Part shown: piece by piece, positions 1 through 5,517 of the stretch
Layout: the number at the start of each line of letters is the position of its first letter
How positions within the stretch are numbered: position 1 is the first letter of the stretch
Source: an uncultured Treponema sp.
Lineage (GTDB): Bacteria > Spirochaetota > Spirochaetia > Treponematales > Treponemataceae
Assembly (NCBI GenBank): GCA_947167745.1
Contig: CAMVJE010000078.1
Span: 1 to 6,061 of the forward strand
DNA: 6,061 bases
Direction: 5' to 3'
Made by a program: the position numbers and the translations under genes
Notes under the pieces: generated by a model
Database searches by the model: none
What the model was told of the DNA's origin: nothing
Seen by the model: the letters and a program-made list of their open reading frames with translations, nothing else

Positions 1-82
1 AGTTTTTTGTACTTTCACAGCCAACGACAAAAAATCCAAAAGCAAATATCAAAATGGTGCTAAAAGCTTTCAGTTTCTTCAT
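1..82 (-). CDS. lipoprotein, N-terminal fragment (runs off window)
   Basis: Only the first 27 codons are in the window. The peptide starts MKKLKAFSTILIF and reaches the lipobox VVGC at residues 19-22, followed by ESTKN. Basic residues, a hydrophobic stretch and then a [LVI]-x-[GA]-C box are the classic type II signal peptide, so the product should be exported, lipidated on Cys22 and held in a membrane. The ATG is preceded by AAGGAAG (88-94) at five bases, a good ribosome binding site that decides the start. The reading frame continues upstream into the transposase remnant, apparently by chance. The mature protein and its role lie outside the window. No promoter could be placed with confidence; it must lie inside the transposase remnant or further upstream. 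Confidence 0.65.
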   Translation of the reverse strand, partial: MKKLKAFSTILIFAFGFFVVGCESTKN

Positions 83-437
83 TTTTTCTTCCTTGTATAA
101 ATCGTCGTTGCGGTGGTTGTATCGCCACTCGCACTCCATCAAGTGTATCACAAATTTGTCGGAATCACAACCGTTGAATTTGGCGAAGCTCCACGCAAAC
201 AAAGTTTGCACGTTCTCGATTCCGTTCACATGGCATTTCCCTCTTGCGAATTCGTTTTAACTATGGAAAACCCGGTAGTGGTCGTAGCCGTTGAGAATCA
301 AGCCGTCATAAGCCTTCCAGCCGTCAGAATGAATCGTCGAGCCTTCAAGCACAAGGCAAGAGTATTATAGGCATTAAGCTCTCTTTTGAGCAGACAGGGA
401 CAATCCGGACGATGACTTTCCCGCTCGCGGCGGGAAG
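83..437 (-). pseudogene. IS1595-family (ISXO2-like) transposase, decayed C-terminal half
   Basis: Reading the minus strand gives KVIVRIVPVCSKESLMPII (419-363). After a change of frame near 352-358 it gives EGSTIHSDGWKAYDG (346-302). In the same frame a TAA at 257-259 interrupts the protein, which resumes as NEFARGKCHVNGIE (256-215) and ends with KFNGCDSDKFVIHLMECEW and RYNHRNDDLY. These blocks match the DDE catalytic half of IS1595-family transposases, with SDGW carrying a catalytic Asp and H[VIT]NGIE and the YNHR tail as family marks. The usual FWSWAKRRL that follows NGIE is scrambled to NVQTLFAWSF. The N-terminal zinc-ribbon half is missing and the left limit given (437) is approximate, because the sequence merges into the MATE remnant. 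It is dead: two frames, one stop and no 5' end. No terminal repeats were recognised. Confidence 0.8.
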
Positions 438-1155
438 CACAGGTCTTATTTTGAATCTTACAAAAAATCAGGATATCAAAATTTCTGTACGTTCTTTCCT
501 GCCTGATTTTCCGATGATCAAAAGCATTATGGCAATTGCAATTCCAACAACACTCACTTATTCAATCAACTCCATCTTGATTTTTGGAATGAACCAGGTG
601 CTCATTTCACTTTCCCTTGCAGCTCCGGCCGTATACATCATCTATAACAGGGTTCGAAGCTTTGCAACTCTTCCAGTCTGGGGAATCAGAAACACCATAA
701 TTTCAATTGTTGCCTACAACATGGGCGCAAAAAGGTACGATAGAGTCAGACGGGTTATTAAAATCGCCATCGTTTCAAGCGCAGTCATCATGCTGGTGGG
801 AACAGCCCTTTACGAGCTTATTCCTTCTGCCCTGCTTTCCCTCTTTTCTGCTTCGGGCGAAATGCTTTCAATCGGAATCGATGCATTCAGAATCATCGGA
901 ACTTCACTCATCATTTCGGGCATCACAATCATGGCAAGCGGAGTCTTTCAGGCAACAGGACAAAGCAGGCTTGCTCTTGTGGTAAGCATAGTTCAGGCAG
1001 TTGCTCTGGTTGGAAGCGCAGCCCTTCTTGCTCAGACAAAAAGCGTAACACTGGTATGGGTATCCTTCCCAATTTCCGAGGCAGTCATTTTTGCCCTAAG
1101 CATTATCTTCCTGAGGTGAATCTGGAAAAAACAGCTGAATGTTCAAATATCGTAA
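412..1155 (+). pseudogene. MATE-family multidrug efflux transporter, C-terminal half
   Basis: About 235 codons encode a hydrophobic protein that matches the second six-helix bundle of MATE cation-antiport efflux pumps. It starts near FPLAAGSTGLILNL, includes the typical loop RNTIISIVAYNMGAKRYDRV and continues through SGVFQATGQSR. MATE proteins are about 450 residues, so the first half is gone; the DNA upstream is transposase sequence on the other strand. The frame is open back to a TGA at 292-294, but residues before about 412 do not look like MATE. At the 3' end, FLR is followed by TGA (1117-1119) and then in frame by IWKKQLNVQIS and TAA (1153-1155). That looks like the native C-terminus, so the TGA is probably a nonsense mutation. 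The ATG at 412 has no evident ribosome binding site. Half a MATE protein would not be expected to transport. Confidence 0.8.
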
Positions 1156-1170
1156 GCGCAAAACATATCA

Positions 1171-1220
1171 TTCCGATAAACAGCATTGTTTTATTCCGAT
1201 AATTGCAGATTGTTCCGATA
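1171..1220 (+). promoter_or_regulatory. three TTCCGATA operator-like repeats before fic
   Basis: Exact TTCCGATA copies lie at 1171-1178, 1194-1201 and 1213-1220, with start-to-start steps of 23 and 19 bases. The second ends just before the -35 box and the third sits between the -35 and -10 boxes, so a protein bound there would block RNA polymerase. The downstream product has an N-terminal helix-turn-helix, so autorepression is the simplest reading (inference). A near-identical set with the same spacing recurs at 5640-5689. Confidence 0.6.
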
Positions 1221-1231
1221 CATGCTATAAT
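1203..1231 (+). promoter_or_regulatory. sigma-70 promoter of the fic gene
   Basis: TTGCAG (1203-1208) and TATAAT (1226-1231) are separated by 17 bases, the optimal arrangement. Transcription should begin about seven bases after the -10 box, at about 1238, on top of the tandem start codons ATGATG (1236-1241). The mRNA would therefore be leaderless, which agrees with the absence of any Shine-Dalgarno sequence before the gene. Confidence 0.7.
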
Positions 1232-1238
1232 CATAATG

Positions 1239-2153
1239 ATGAAATCAGACGGAACCTTTTTGACAGCTAGTCAGGCTGCGGAAAAATGGAATATCTCAGA
1301 GCGAAGAATCCGGGTCTTGTGTTCACAGGGAAAAATTCCTGGAGCCATGCAAATCGGTCGTGGCTGGCGTATTCCCCTTGATGCTGTAAAACCCCGCGAC
1401 GGGCGGCTTACAAAACAGGAAAATCTTCTTTCCCTTATCGATGAAAAGAAGCGACACCTTGACACTCTTCGGCCTTTCACCCAAGGTGAACTCGAACGCC
1501 TTAACGAACAATTTGTCACCGAATATACTTACAACTCAAATGCCATAGAAGGCAACACTCTTACGCTGAGGGAAACCGACCTTGTTCTTCGGGGGCTTAC
1601 AATAGACAGGAAGCCTCTTTCCCATCACCTTGAGGCAATCGGTCATAAAGAAGCGTTCGACTATGTTGCAAGCCTTGTTCAGAAAAACGAGCCACTTTCA
1701 GAGCGTGTCATAAAAGACATTCACTATCTTGTCCTTGCAGATAAAAAAGAAGACCGCGGCATATACAGAAAAATTCCTGTAATAATAGCAGGAGCAGCCC
1801 ACGAACCTGTCCAGCCATATTTGATTCAGCCAAAATTAGAAAGTCTTCTTCAAGATTTTGCAAGGGATGAAAGTCACATAGTCACAAAATTAGCCCGGTT
1901 CCATATTGACTTTGAAGCAATTCATCCTTTTATTGACGGCAACGGAAGAACTGGACGGCTTTTAGTAAATCTTGAACTTATGAAGGCCGGTTTTCCGCCA
2001 ATAAACATCAAGTTTGCAGACCGTCTTGCCTACTACGACGCATTTGACTCATACCATGTCCACCACAATCTTGGCGCAATGGAATCCCTTTTTGCAAAAG
2101 CCCTTCTGGAACGCCTTGATTTCTATATTGGACTGAGGAAGGAAGAGGAGTAA
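1239..2153 (+). CDS. Fic domain protein with N-terminal helix-turn-helix (class II Fic)
   Basis: About 304 residues. Residues 5-52 (FLTASQAAEKWNISERRIRV, then GRGWRIPLDAV) form an excisionase/MerR-like winged helix-turn-helix. A Fic N-terminal region follows, carrying the auto-inhibitory motif SNAIEG at about residues 100-105 ([ST]xxxE[GN], so class II). The Fic core has the full catalytic motif HPFIDGNGRTGR at about 229-240, with the catalytic His and the phosphate-binding GNGR intact. Family members transfer AMP or another nucleotide-derived group from ATP to hydroxyl side chains of target proteins; the inhibitory Glu holds them off. The HTH suggests that it also binds DNA and acts as a regulator or a self-controlled toxin. 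The frame opens at 1203, but the promoter -35 box lies there, so ATG 1239 (or 1236) is preferred. It appears intact, with a lone promoter and no co-directional partner. The target is unknown. Confidence 0.88.
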   Translation: MKSDGTFLTASQAAEKWNISERRIRVLCSQGKIPGAMQIGRGWRIPLDAVKPRDGRLTKQENLLSLIDEKKRHLDTLRPFTQGELERLNEQFVTEYTYNSNAIEGNTLTLRETDLVLRGLTIDRKPLSHHLEAIGHKEAFDYVASLVQKNEPLSERVIKDIHYLVLADKKEDRGIYRKIPVIIAGAAHEPVQPYLIQPKLESLLQDFARDESHIVTKLARFHIDFEAIHPFIDGNGRTGRLLVNLELMKAGFPPINIKFADRLAYYDAFDSYHVHHNLGAMESLFAKALLERLDFYIGLRKEEE

Positions 2154-2186
2154 AGGGTGATTTTATTTTGGTGACAGCGTGGTGTT

Positions 2187-2408
2187 TTATTTCCATTCGC
2201 GGTTCAGTTTCTTAAATTTCTCCCACACTTCTATCGCAAGTTTTATCGCATCTGTATAATTTTCGTGCAAAACAGCCTTGCCGTTCGCATTCCGCAATTT
2301 GTACTTGCAGTCTTTGGTATGCTCAATCATAGGCACATGTTCATGATCGCAGACGCTGAACCATTTTCCGTTCATCTGCTCTTTATGCCATTTAAAACTG
2401 TTCTTCAT
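2187..2408 (-). CDS. small protein of unknown function, 73 aa, third gene of the Xre operon
   Basis: Not recognised. The product starts MKNSFKWHKEQMNGKWF and ends KFKKLNREWK; it is lysine- and tryptophan-rich with a middle CDHEH stretch and Cys at about residues 20 and 34. No membrane segment or signal peptide is seen. The frame stays open upstream to about 2534, but ATG 2408 is chosen because GGAG lies seven bases before it and because this ATG falls inside the end of the preceding gene (17-base overlap, 2392-2408), a usual sign of translational coupling. Its fixed position after the 253-residue protein suggests that the two work together, perhaps as partners in one complex or as a toxin and immunity pair. 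That is speculation; there is no homology support. Confidence 0.65.
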   Translation of the reverse strand: MKNSFKWHKEQMNGKWFSVCDHEHVPMIEHTKDCKYKLRNANGKAVLHENYTDAIKLAIEVWEKFKKLNREWK

Positions 2409-3153
2409 TTTCACTCCAATATTCCTGCAGTGCTTTTTCAAGTTCTGACTTCGCCTTTGCCCGAGCCTGTTTGTGAGTTTCATTCCGTCGCCAATAATGT
2501 CCTGTGCTACAACCTTCGTAGTGCCACAGCTCACACTCCTTGCCGTAATCCAGCCAGTTTAAAAGACGCTTTGCCTCGGATTCTGCCTCTCCATTGGGAA
2601 TGTAAAGCCTGTTCCAGAACAATTTTTCCTCGTATTCGCGCACATAAGTCCTTGGAATATCAGGATGATAGATAAAAACAGGATTTCCGCGACGGTCGTA
2701 ACGATCAAAGCCCTGCACAAAATACTTTTTCGCACAAGGCTTGAGTTTTTGAAAACGTTCCTCGGAAATATCAAGCAGTTTTAGCTGCCCTTTTTTATAC
2801 ACTTTGTTCCGAAAATAAAGTTCTGAAACTTTTTCTTCCAGAGAAAAATCCCAGCAGTGATGCAAGTCATTACGGAACTCACAGGCATAACTTTTCAGAT
2901 TGCAGAACCTGAAGGGCTTTTCCGAAAACCGAAACCATGAGGTCGAAGCTTCCACCGCCTCAGAAAGCCCTTCGTCAAGATTTTTTAGTGAGTCAATCGG
3001 CACAAGTTTTACCTTGTAGCCCACAAGAGTCTCTGGAATCTCAACATAATCCTTTGAGTTTCGGCAGTCCTTTTCAAGCTCCCACTTCAGTCTTTCCACA
3101 GCGCGGAGTTTTTTGTGGTAGAGCAATCTTTTTCTGCTTCTTGTCGGTCTCAT
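2392..3153 (-). CDS. protein of unknown function, 253 aa, second gene of the Xre operon
   Basis: Not recognised. The start MRPTRSRKRLLYHKKLRAVE is strongly basic and could bind nucleic acid. The middle is rich in aromatic and cysteine residues (FRFCNLKSYACEF, then LHHCWDF). The C-terminus, ELEKALQEYWSENEEQF, is acidic and helical. There is no signal peptide or membrane helix, so it is probably cytoplasmic. ATG 3153 lies 11 bases after the stop of the Xre-type gene (TAA at 3165-3167), with a modest GGGG Shine-Dalgarno; a GTG at 3159 is an in-frame alternative two codons longer. The end overlaps the next gene by 17 bases. The tight packing shows a three-gene operon under the Xre-type regulator. 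That layout would suit a selfish or defensive module, but no catalytic motif was found to name a function. Confidence 0.75.
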   Translation of the reverse strand: MRPTRSRKRLLYHKKLRAVERLKWELEKDCRNSKDYVEIPETLVGYKVKLVPIDSLKNLDEGLSEAVEASTSWFRFSEKPFRFCNLKSYACEFRNDLHHCWDFSLEEKVSELYFRNKVYKKGQLKLLDISEERFQKLKPCAKKYFVQGFDRYDRRGNPVFIYHPDIPRTYVREYEEKLFWNRLYIPNGEAESEAKRLLNWLDYGKECELWHYEGCSTGHYWRRNETHKQARAKAKSELEKALQEYWSENEEQF

Positions 3154-3164
3154 CGCCACCCCGC

Positions 3165-3431
3165 TTACGCAGAACGCGCCGGTTCAAAATCTTTTCGCTG
3201 CACGATTTCATCCATAGGAAGAGCAAAAAGTTTTGATAGAACAAGAAGATTGTCTACTGTGGGAAGGCTTTTTCCGCCCAACCATGCGTACACAGCCTGA
3301 GGATACTCAAAGCCAAAAATCGCCTGTAAGTCACGCACGCAGAGCGACCTGGACAACATGAGTTGTCTGATTTTTTCGCCCGTCGCCTTTATGTCAACAA
3401 CAGGTTTTTGAAAATTGGTGATGCAGTTCAC
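3165..3431 (-). CDS. Xre-family helix-turn-helix transcriptional regulator, 88 aa
   Basis: A single-domain regulator. Residues from about 11 (VVDIKATGEKIRQL) to about 78 (LFALPMDEIVQR) form an Xre/Cro-type five-helix DNA-binding domain. It is of the common bacterial subtype with KATGExIRxL, VRDLQxxFGFExPQAVYxW and SLPTVDNLxxLSxLFxxPMDEI. The start is GTG at 3431, chosen because AAGGAGG (3441-3447) stands nine bases upstream; the longer frame to a TTG at 3470 has no such site. It is the first gene of a three-gene operon and overlaps nothing. A promoter with a dyad in its spacer lies about 105 bases upstream, so it probably represses its own operon. No C-terminal sensor domain is present. Confidence 0.85.
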   Translation of the reverse strand: MNCITNFQKPVVDIKATGEKIRQLMLSRSLCVRDLQAIFGFEYPQAVYAWLGGKSLPTVDNLLVLSKLFALPMDEIVQRKDFEPARSA

Positions 3432-3477
3432 GATTTCACGCCTCCTTCTTGAAAAGACATGCAAATCCAAGAACCAC

Positions 3478-3511
3478 AGCGGCTGTCCGTTCCCAGCAGC
3501 AACAGCCGGCT
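3478..3511. promoter_or_regulatory. hairpin in the 5' leader of the Xre operon
   Basis: AGC-GGCTGT (3478-3486) can pair with ACAGCC-G-GCT (3502-3511) with one bulged base and a 15-base loop. Read on the plus strand it is followed by TTTTATTTTG, like a rho-independent terminator, but no plus-strand gene ends nearby. Read on the minus strand it lies in the untranslated leader between the Xre promoter and its GTG, where it could act on RNA stability or translation. Confidence 0.45.
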
Positions 3512-3534
3512 TTTATTTTGTGTGTTGTATGTTT

Positions 3535-3563
3535 AATATAGTAAGAAATTTTCTCTTTGTCAT
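3535..3563 (-). promoter_or_regulatory. promoter of the Xre operon
   Basis: On the minus strand, ATGACA (3558-3563, five of six bases of consensus) and TATATT (3535-3540) are 17 bases apart. A start near 3528 would give a leader of about 97 bases containing a hairpin and the AAGGAGG site. The 17-base spacer holds an AGAAA/TTTCT dyad (3544-3554) centred exactly in it, and a wider TTTAAT/ATTAAA dyad (3532-3537 and 3562-3567) brackets the -10 and -35. This fits an operator for a dimeric Xre repressor. Confidence 0.6.
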
Positions 3564-3600
3564 TAAAGTTGTAGTTTAAAAAGTGAGCTCTTTATTACAT

Positions 3601-3681
3601 GCCTATAAAATTGTCCCCAAAAAGTCATATCACATACAAATAAAACTCCTTAAAATCAGAACATAAATCTTATTTCAGGAG
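3601..3681 (+). promoter_or_regulatory. mirrored leader, left copy: candidate promoter and SD-pairing element
   Basis: The block 3607-3625 is identical in inverted orientation to 5575-5593. TTGTCC (3611-3616) could be a -35, with a weak -10 at ATACAA or TACAAA (3634-3640), which puts the transcript start near 3647. CTCCT at 3646-3650 then lies at the very 5' end and can pair with the Shine-Dalgarno AGGAG at 3677-3681. The distance from the end of the identical block to the start codon is 63 bases, against 64 in the right copy. Confidence 0.45.
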
Positions 3682-3688
3682 CAATGCA

Positions 3689-4072
3689 ATGAAAATGAAC
3701 CTTTCGAACATCTACATCACCCACAAAAGCGAAACCTGCTTTTCAAAATCGGGCAATCCACTTTCTGTTTACAGGAGTTTTTCAGAAGCACAGGAAAGCG
3801 CCGATTATCAGTATTCGCAAAGCGGAGTCTCGCTGACTGCATATAAGTGCAATGCTTGTGGAAAGTATCACTTAAAACCGACCGAGTTTTACTGTGAAAA
3901 ACTTTCCTCAACCTGTTCCTGCACCGACCACAACGGTAAAAAGAAAGATGCCTACCCGACTGCACAAGATGCCGAAAAAATGGTAAATATAAGAAAACGC
4001 GCCGGCATTGCGCTTTTTGTGTACAAATGTCCGCAGGGAAACGGCTATCATCTTACGAGTTCGGTCCGTTAG
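3689..4072 (+). CDS. small protein with two YKCxxCGxYHL zinc-ribbon-like modules, 127 aa
   Basis: No named family recognised. The protein is an internal duplication. YKCNACGKYHL at residues 52-62 and YKCPQGNGYHL at 112-122 are exactly 60 residues apart. Each is preceded by a helix of similar pattern (SEAQESADYQYSQSGVSL and AQDAEKMVNIRKRAGIAL) and, further upstream, by cysteines (C17; C76 and C78). The first copy keeps the CxxC pair (C54, C57) and His61; the second has lost its second Cys (Gly117). Motifs of the form YxCxxCGxxHL are common in small phage and plasmid proteins and probably bind zinc. No signal peptide or membrane segment is seen. AGGAG (3677-3681) stands seven bases before ATG 3689; ATG 3695 is an in-frame alternative. 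The end overlaps the convergent 485-residue gene by 20 bases, and the two genes have matching leaders. Confidence 0.75.
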   Translation: MKMNLSNIYITHKSETCFSKSGNPLSVYRSFSEAQESADYQYSQSGVSLTAYKCNACGKYHLKPTEFYCEKLSSTCSCTDHNGKKKDAYPTAQDAEKMVNIRKRAGIALFVYKCPQGNGYHLTSSVR

Positions 4073-5510
4073 GAAAAAGCATCTCTGCAAATTCCACCAT
4101 TCTTCGTATGGTGGTTTTATTTTCATTGCCTAACGAAGAAAAATTTATCGCCTCGAATAAAAAAGGTTTAATATATTTACCTGCAAAATATCTGCCTTGT
4201 TCAAAGGCTTCAACAAAGAAATGTGCGGCTAACTCACATTCACCATTTATTTCATAAAACTCGCCAAGTTTCCAGTTTTTATAGAAGACAGTGGATTGTC
4301 CTATTTTTTCTTTTGAAAATTTTTCTAAAATGCTTTTATAACTCAGTTTTTTATCAAACGGCTTTCCAATATATTTCAGAAACAACTTTTCCTCTTTTGA
4401 TTTTTTATAAATAGAATGGTCTGAATTTTTTCCATAATAAATACTGTCCGTTAAAATCATATACAGTATATTTTCTTTGTATTCTTTGTTTTTCTTTGAA
4501 AGTTTGCCAGAAAAGAAATCTCTATAGAAAAGTCGCAGACCATTTCGAACATTACTACGAAACTCTTTTGAAATTAATTTCTCTTCTTCCATTGAGTCTG
4601 CAATATTTGTCACAAAATAAGCAAAGAAAAGCATATTGCTGAAAGCTGGATAAGTGTAACTTATTCCGTTAAATTCATTTTTAGCAGGGTTTTCAAGTGA
4701 ACTGTCAGAAAGATGAAGATTTGTTCGCTTTTTAGTCATAACCTCCTTAAAAGCATTGTAAAAATCGTTAGAAAACTCATTGTCTTTATATTTTTCAAAT
4801 TCAGCAATTCTTTCATCTGTTGGAAAAGGGCGAACATCAAGAAATTGCTTTATTTCGTTCCAAGACGGTCTTTGCTTTCCAGAACACCATCGTTCAATTT
4901 TTGTATATAGATTCGTATCTTGAGAAAGTTTATCCCACTCAATCTCAGTTTCTTTTTTATCATTTGCCATCCATTTTAAAAAATCAAATGAAGATTTTAT
5001 TGGCGAAATATCATTCTCGTAATCTTCGCTGATACCCCATACATCAAAATTTGATAAAGTGTCGCTCCAATTTCGCAAGACGGAATCATTCGGGTAGTTT
5101 TCGTTCATATCAGTAAAAAAACGAACTAAAATATTTCTTATTGAAAACAGAAGATGATTTTGTACATTTTCTTGTGCCGTGCCTAACGGATTGTCAATTT
5201 CATGAATCATTGATTTTAATTCATAATAAAACAAAACTATGAAACTGCAGGATTTGATATAGCCTTTCATCATTGCCCACGAACCGAAAGTTAATAGTAA
5301 ATTTTCAAATTCTAAAATCTGCTTAAAAGAGGTTTTACTGTCGTTATCATCAATTGTTTTTATTCTTCCAAGCATTTTCTTTGTTTTATCAAAGTCTGTC
5401 CGTTCTACGCTATCAAGCAAAGCACTTTGTCCTATACCAGCGATTAGAATTTTTACAACCTGGCTGATTTTTATGCTTCCATACTGTGTATTTGATGTAG
5501 TTTCTTCCAT
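4053..5510 (-). CDS. protein of unknown function, 485 aa, convergent with the zinc-ribbon-like gene
   Basis: Not recognised. It is predicted mainly helical and cytoplasmic. Residues 64-103 are rather hydrophobic (FENLLLTFGSWAMMKG, then FIVLFYYELKSMI) but interrupted by charges, so a membrane role is doubtful. Residues 203-224, with IERWCSGKQRPSWNEI, resemble the recognition helix and W..GK..P loop of Xre-like domains. Residues 412-460 (WKLGEFYEINGECELAAHFF) look like a tetratricopeptide-type helical hairpin. No nuclease, ATPase or protease motif was found. ATG 5510 is set by AAAGGAG (5518-5524) seven bases upstream. The 3' end runs through the hairpin at 4094-4114 and overlaps the convergent gene by 20 bases. 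Codon use is more AT-rich than in the fic gene, which hints at separate ancestry. The matched leader suggests co-expression with the 127-residue protein. Confidence 0.75.
   Translation of the reverse strand: MEETTSNTQYGSIKISQVVKILIAGIGQSALLDSVERTDFDKTKKMLGRIKTIDDNDSKTSFKQILEFENLLLTFGSWAMMKGYIKSCSFIVLFYYELKSMIHEIDNPLGTAQENVQNHLLFSIRNILVRFFTDMNENYPNDSVLRNWSDTLSNFDVWGISEDYENDISPIKSSFDFLKWMANDKKETEIEWDKLSQDTNLYTKIERWCSGKQRPSWNEIKQFLDVRPFPTDERIAEFEKYKDNEFSNDFYNAFKEVMTKKRTNLHLSDSSLENPAKNEFNGISYTYPAFSNMLFFAYFVTNIADSMEEEKLISKEFRSNVRNGLRLFYRDFFSGKLSKKNKEYKENILYMILTDSIYYGKNSDHSIYKKSKEEKLFLKYIGKPFDKKLSYKSILEKFSKEKIGQSTVFYKNWKLGEFYEINGECELAAHFFVEAFEQGRYFAGKYIKPFLFEAINFSSLGNENKTTIRRMVEFAEMLFPNGPNS
4067..4135. 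repeat. CGTTAGG/CCTAACG inverted repeat around the terminator
   Basis: CGTTAGG (4067-4073) and CCTAACG (4129-4135) are perfect seven-base inverted copies that flank the terminator hairpin. The left copy contains the stop codon of the plus-strand gene. The heptamers recall integron recombination core sites, but the rest of an attC layout is absent. They may be chance or an outer part of the hairpin. Confidence 0.35.
4094..4124 (+). terminator. rho-independent terminator of the zinc-ribbon-like gene
   Basis: CCACCAT (4094-4100) and ATGGTGG (4108-4114) form a perfect seven-base stem with a seven-base loop, followed by TTTTATTTTC. It lies 22 bases after the TAG of the plus-strand gene. It falls inside the coding end of the convergent gene, so that gene must be read through it; on the minus strand no T-run follows the stem, so termination is expected only in the plus direction. 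Confidence 0.75.
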
Positions 5511-5517
5511 AATTCAA

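Noticed and set aside
54..370. Plus-strand open frames of 68 and 85 codons
   Set aside because: They are shadows of the transposase remnant and lipoprotein start on the minus strand, which have clear homology and signal peptide features.
1203..1235. Upstream extension of the Fic protein (extra residues MQIVPIHAII)
   Set aside because: These codons coincide with the -35 and -10 boxes and operators, and no ribosome binding site precedes them.
2409..2534. Longer start for the 73-residue protein
   Set aside because: The extension lies wholly inside the preceding gene in another frame and lacks the GGAG site found before ATG 2408.
3432..3470. Longer start (TTG) for the Xre-type regulator
   Set aside because: The AAGGAGG ribosome binding site lies inside this extension and points to the GTG at 3431.
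4067..4135. Possible integron attC site built from GTTAGG and CCTAAC heptamers
   Set aside because: The order is wrong: an attC starts with RYYYAAC and ends with GTTRRRY, and no matching core was found at the proper distance on either strand. The hairpin inside is an ordinary terminator.
4713..5032. Plus-strand frames inside the 485-residue gene
   Set aside because: They are antisense shadows of a long intact gene with a good ribosome binding site.
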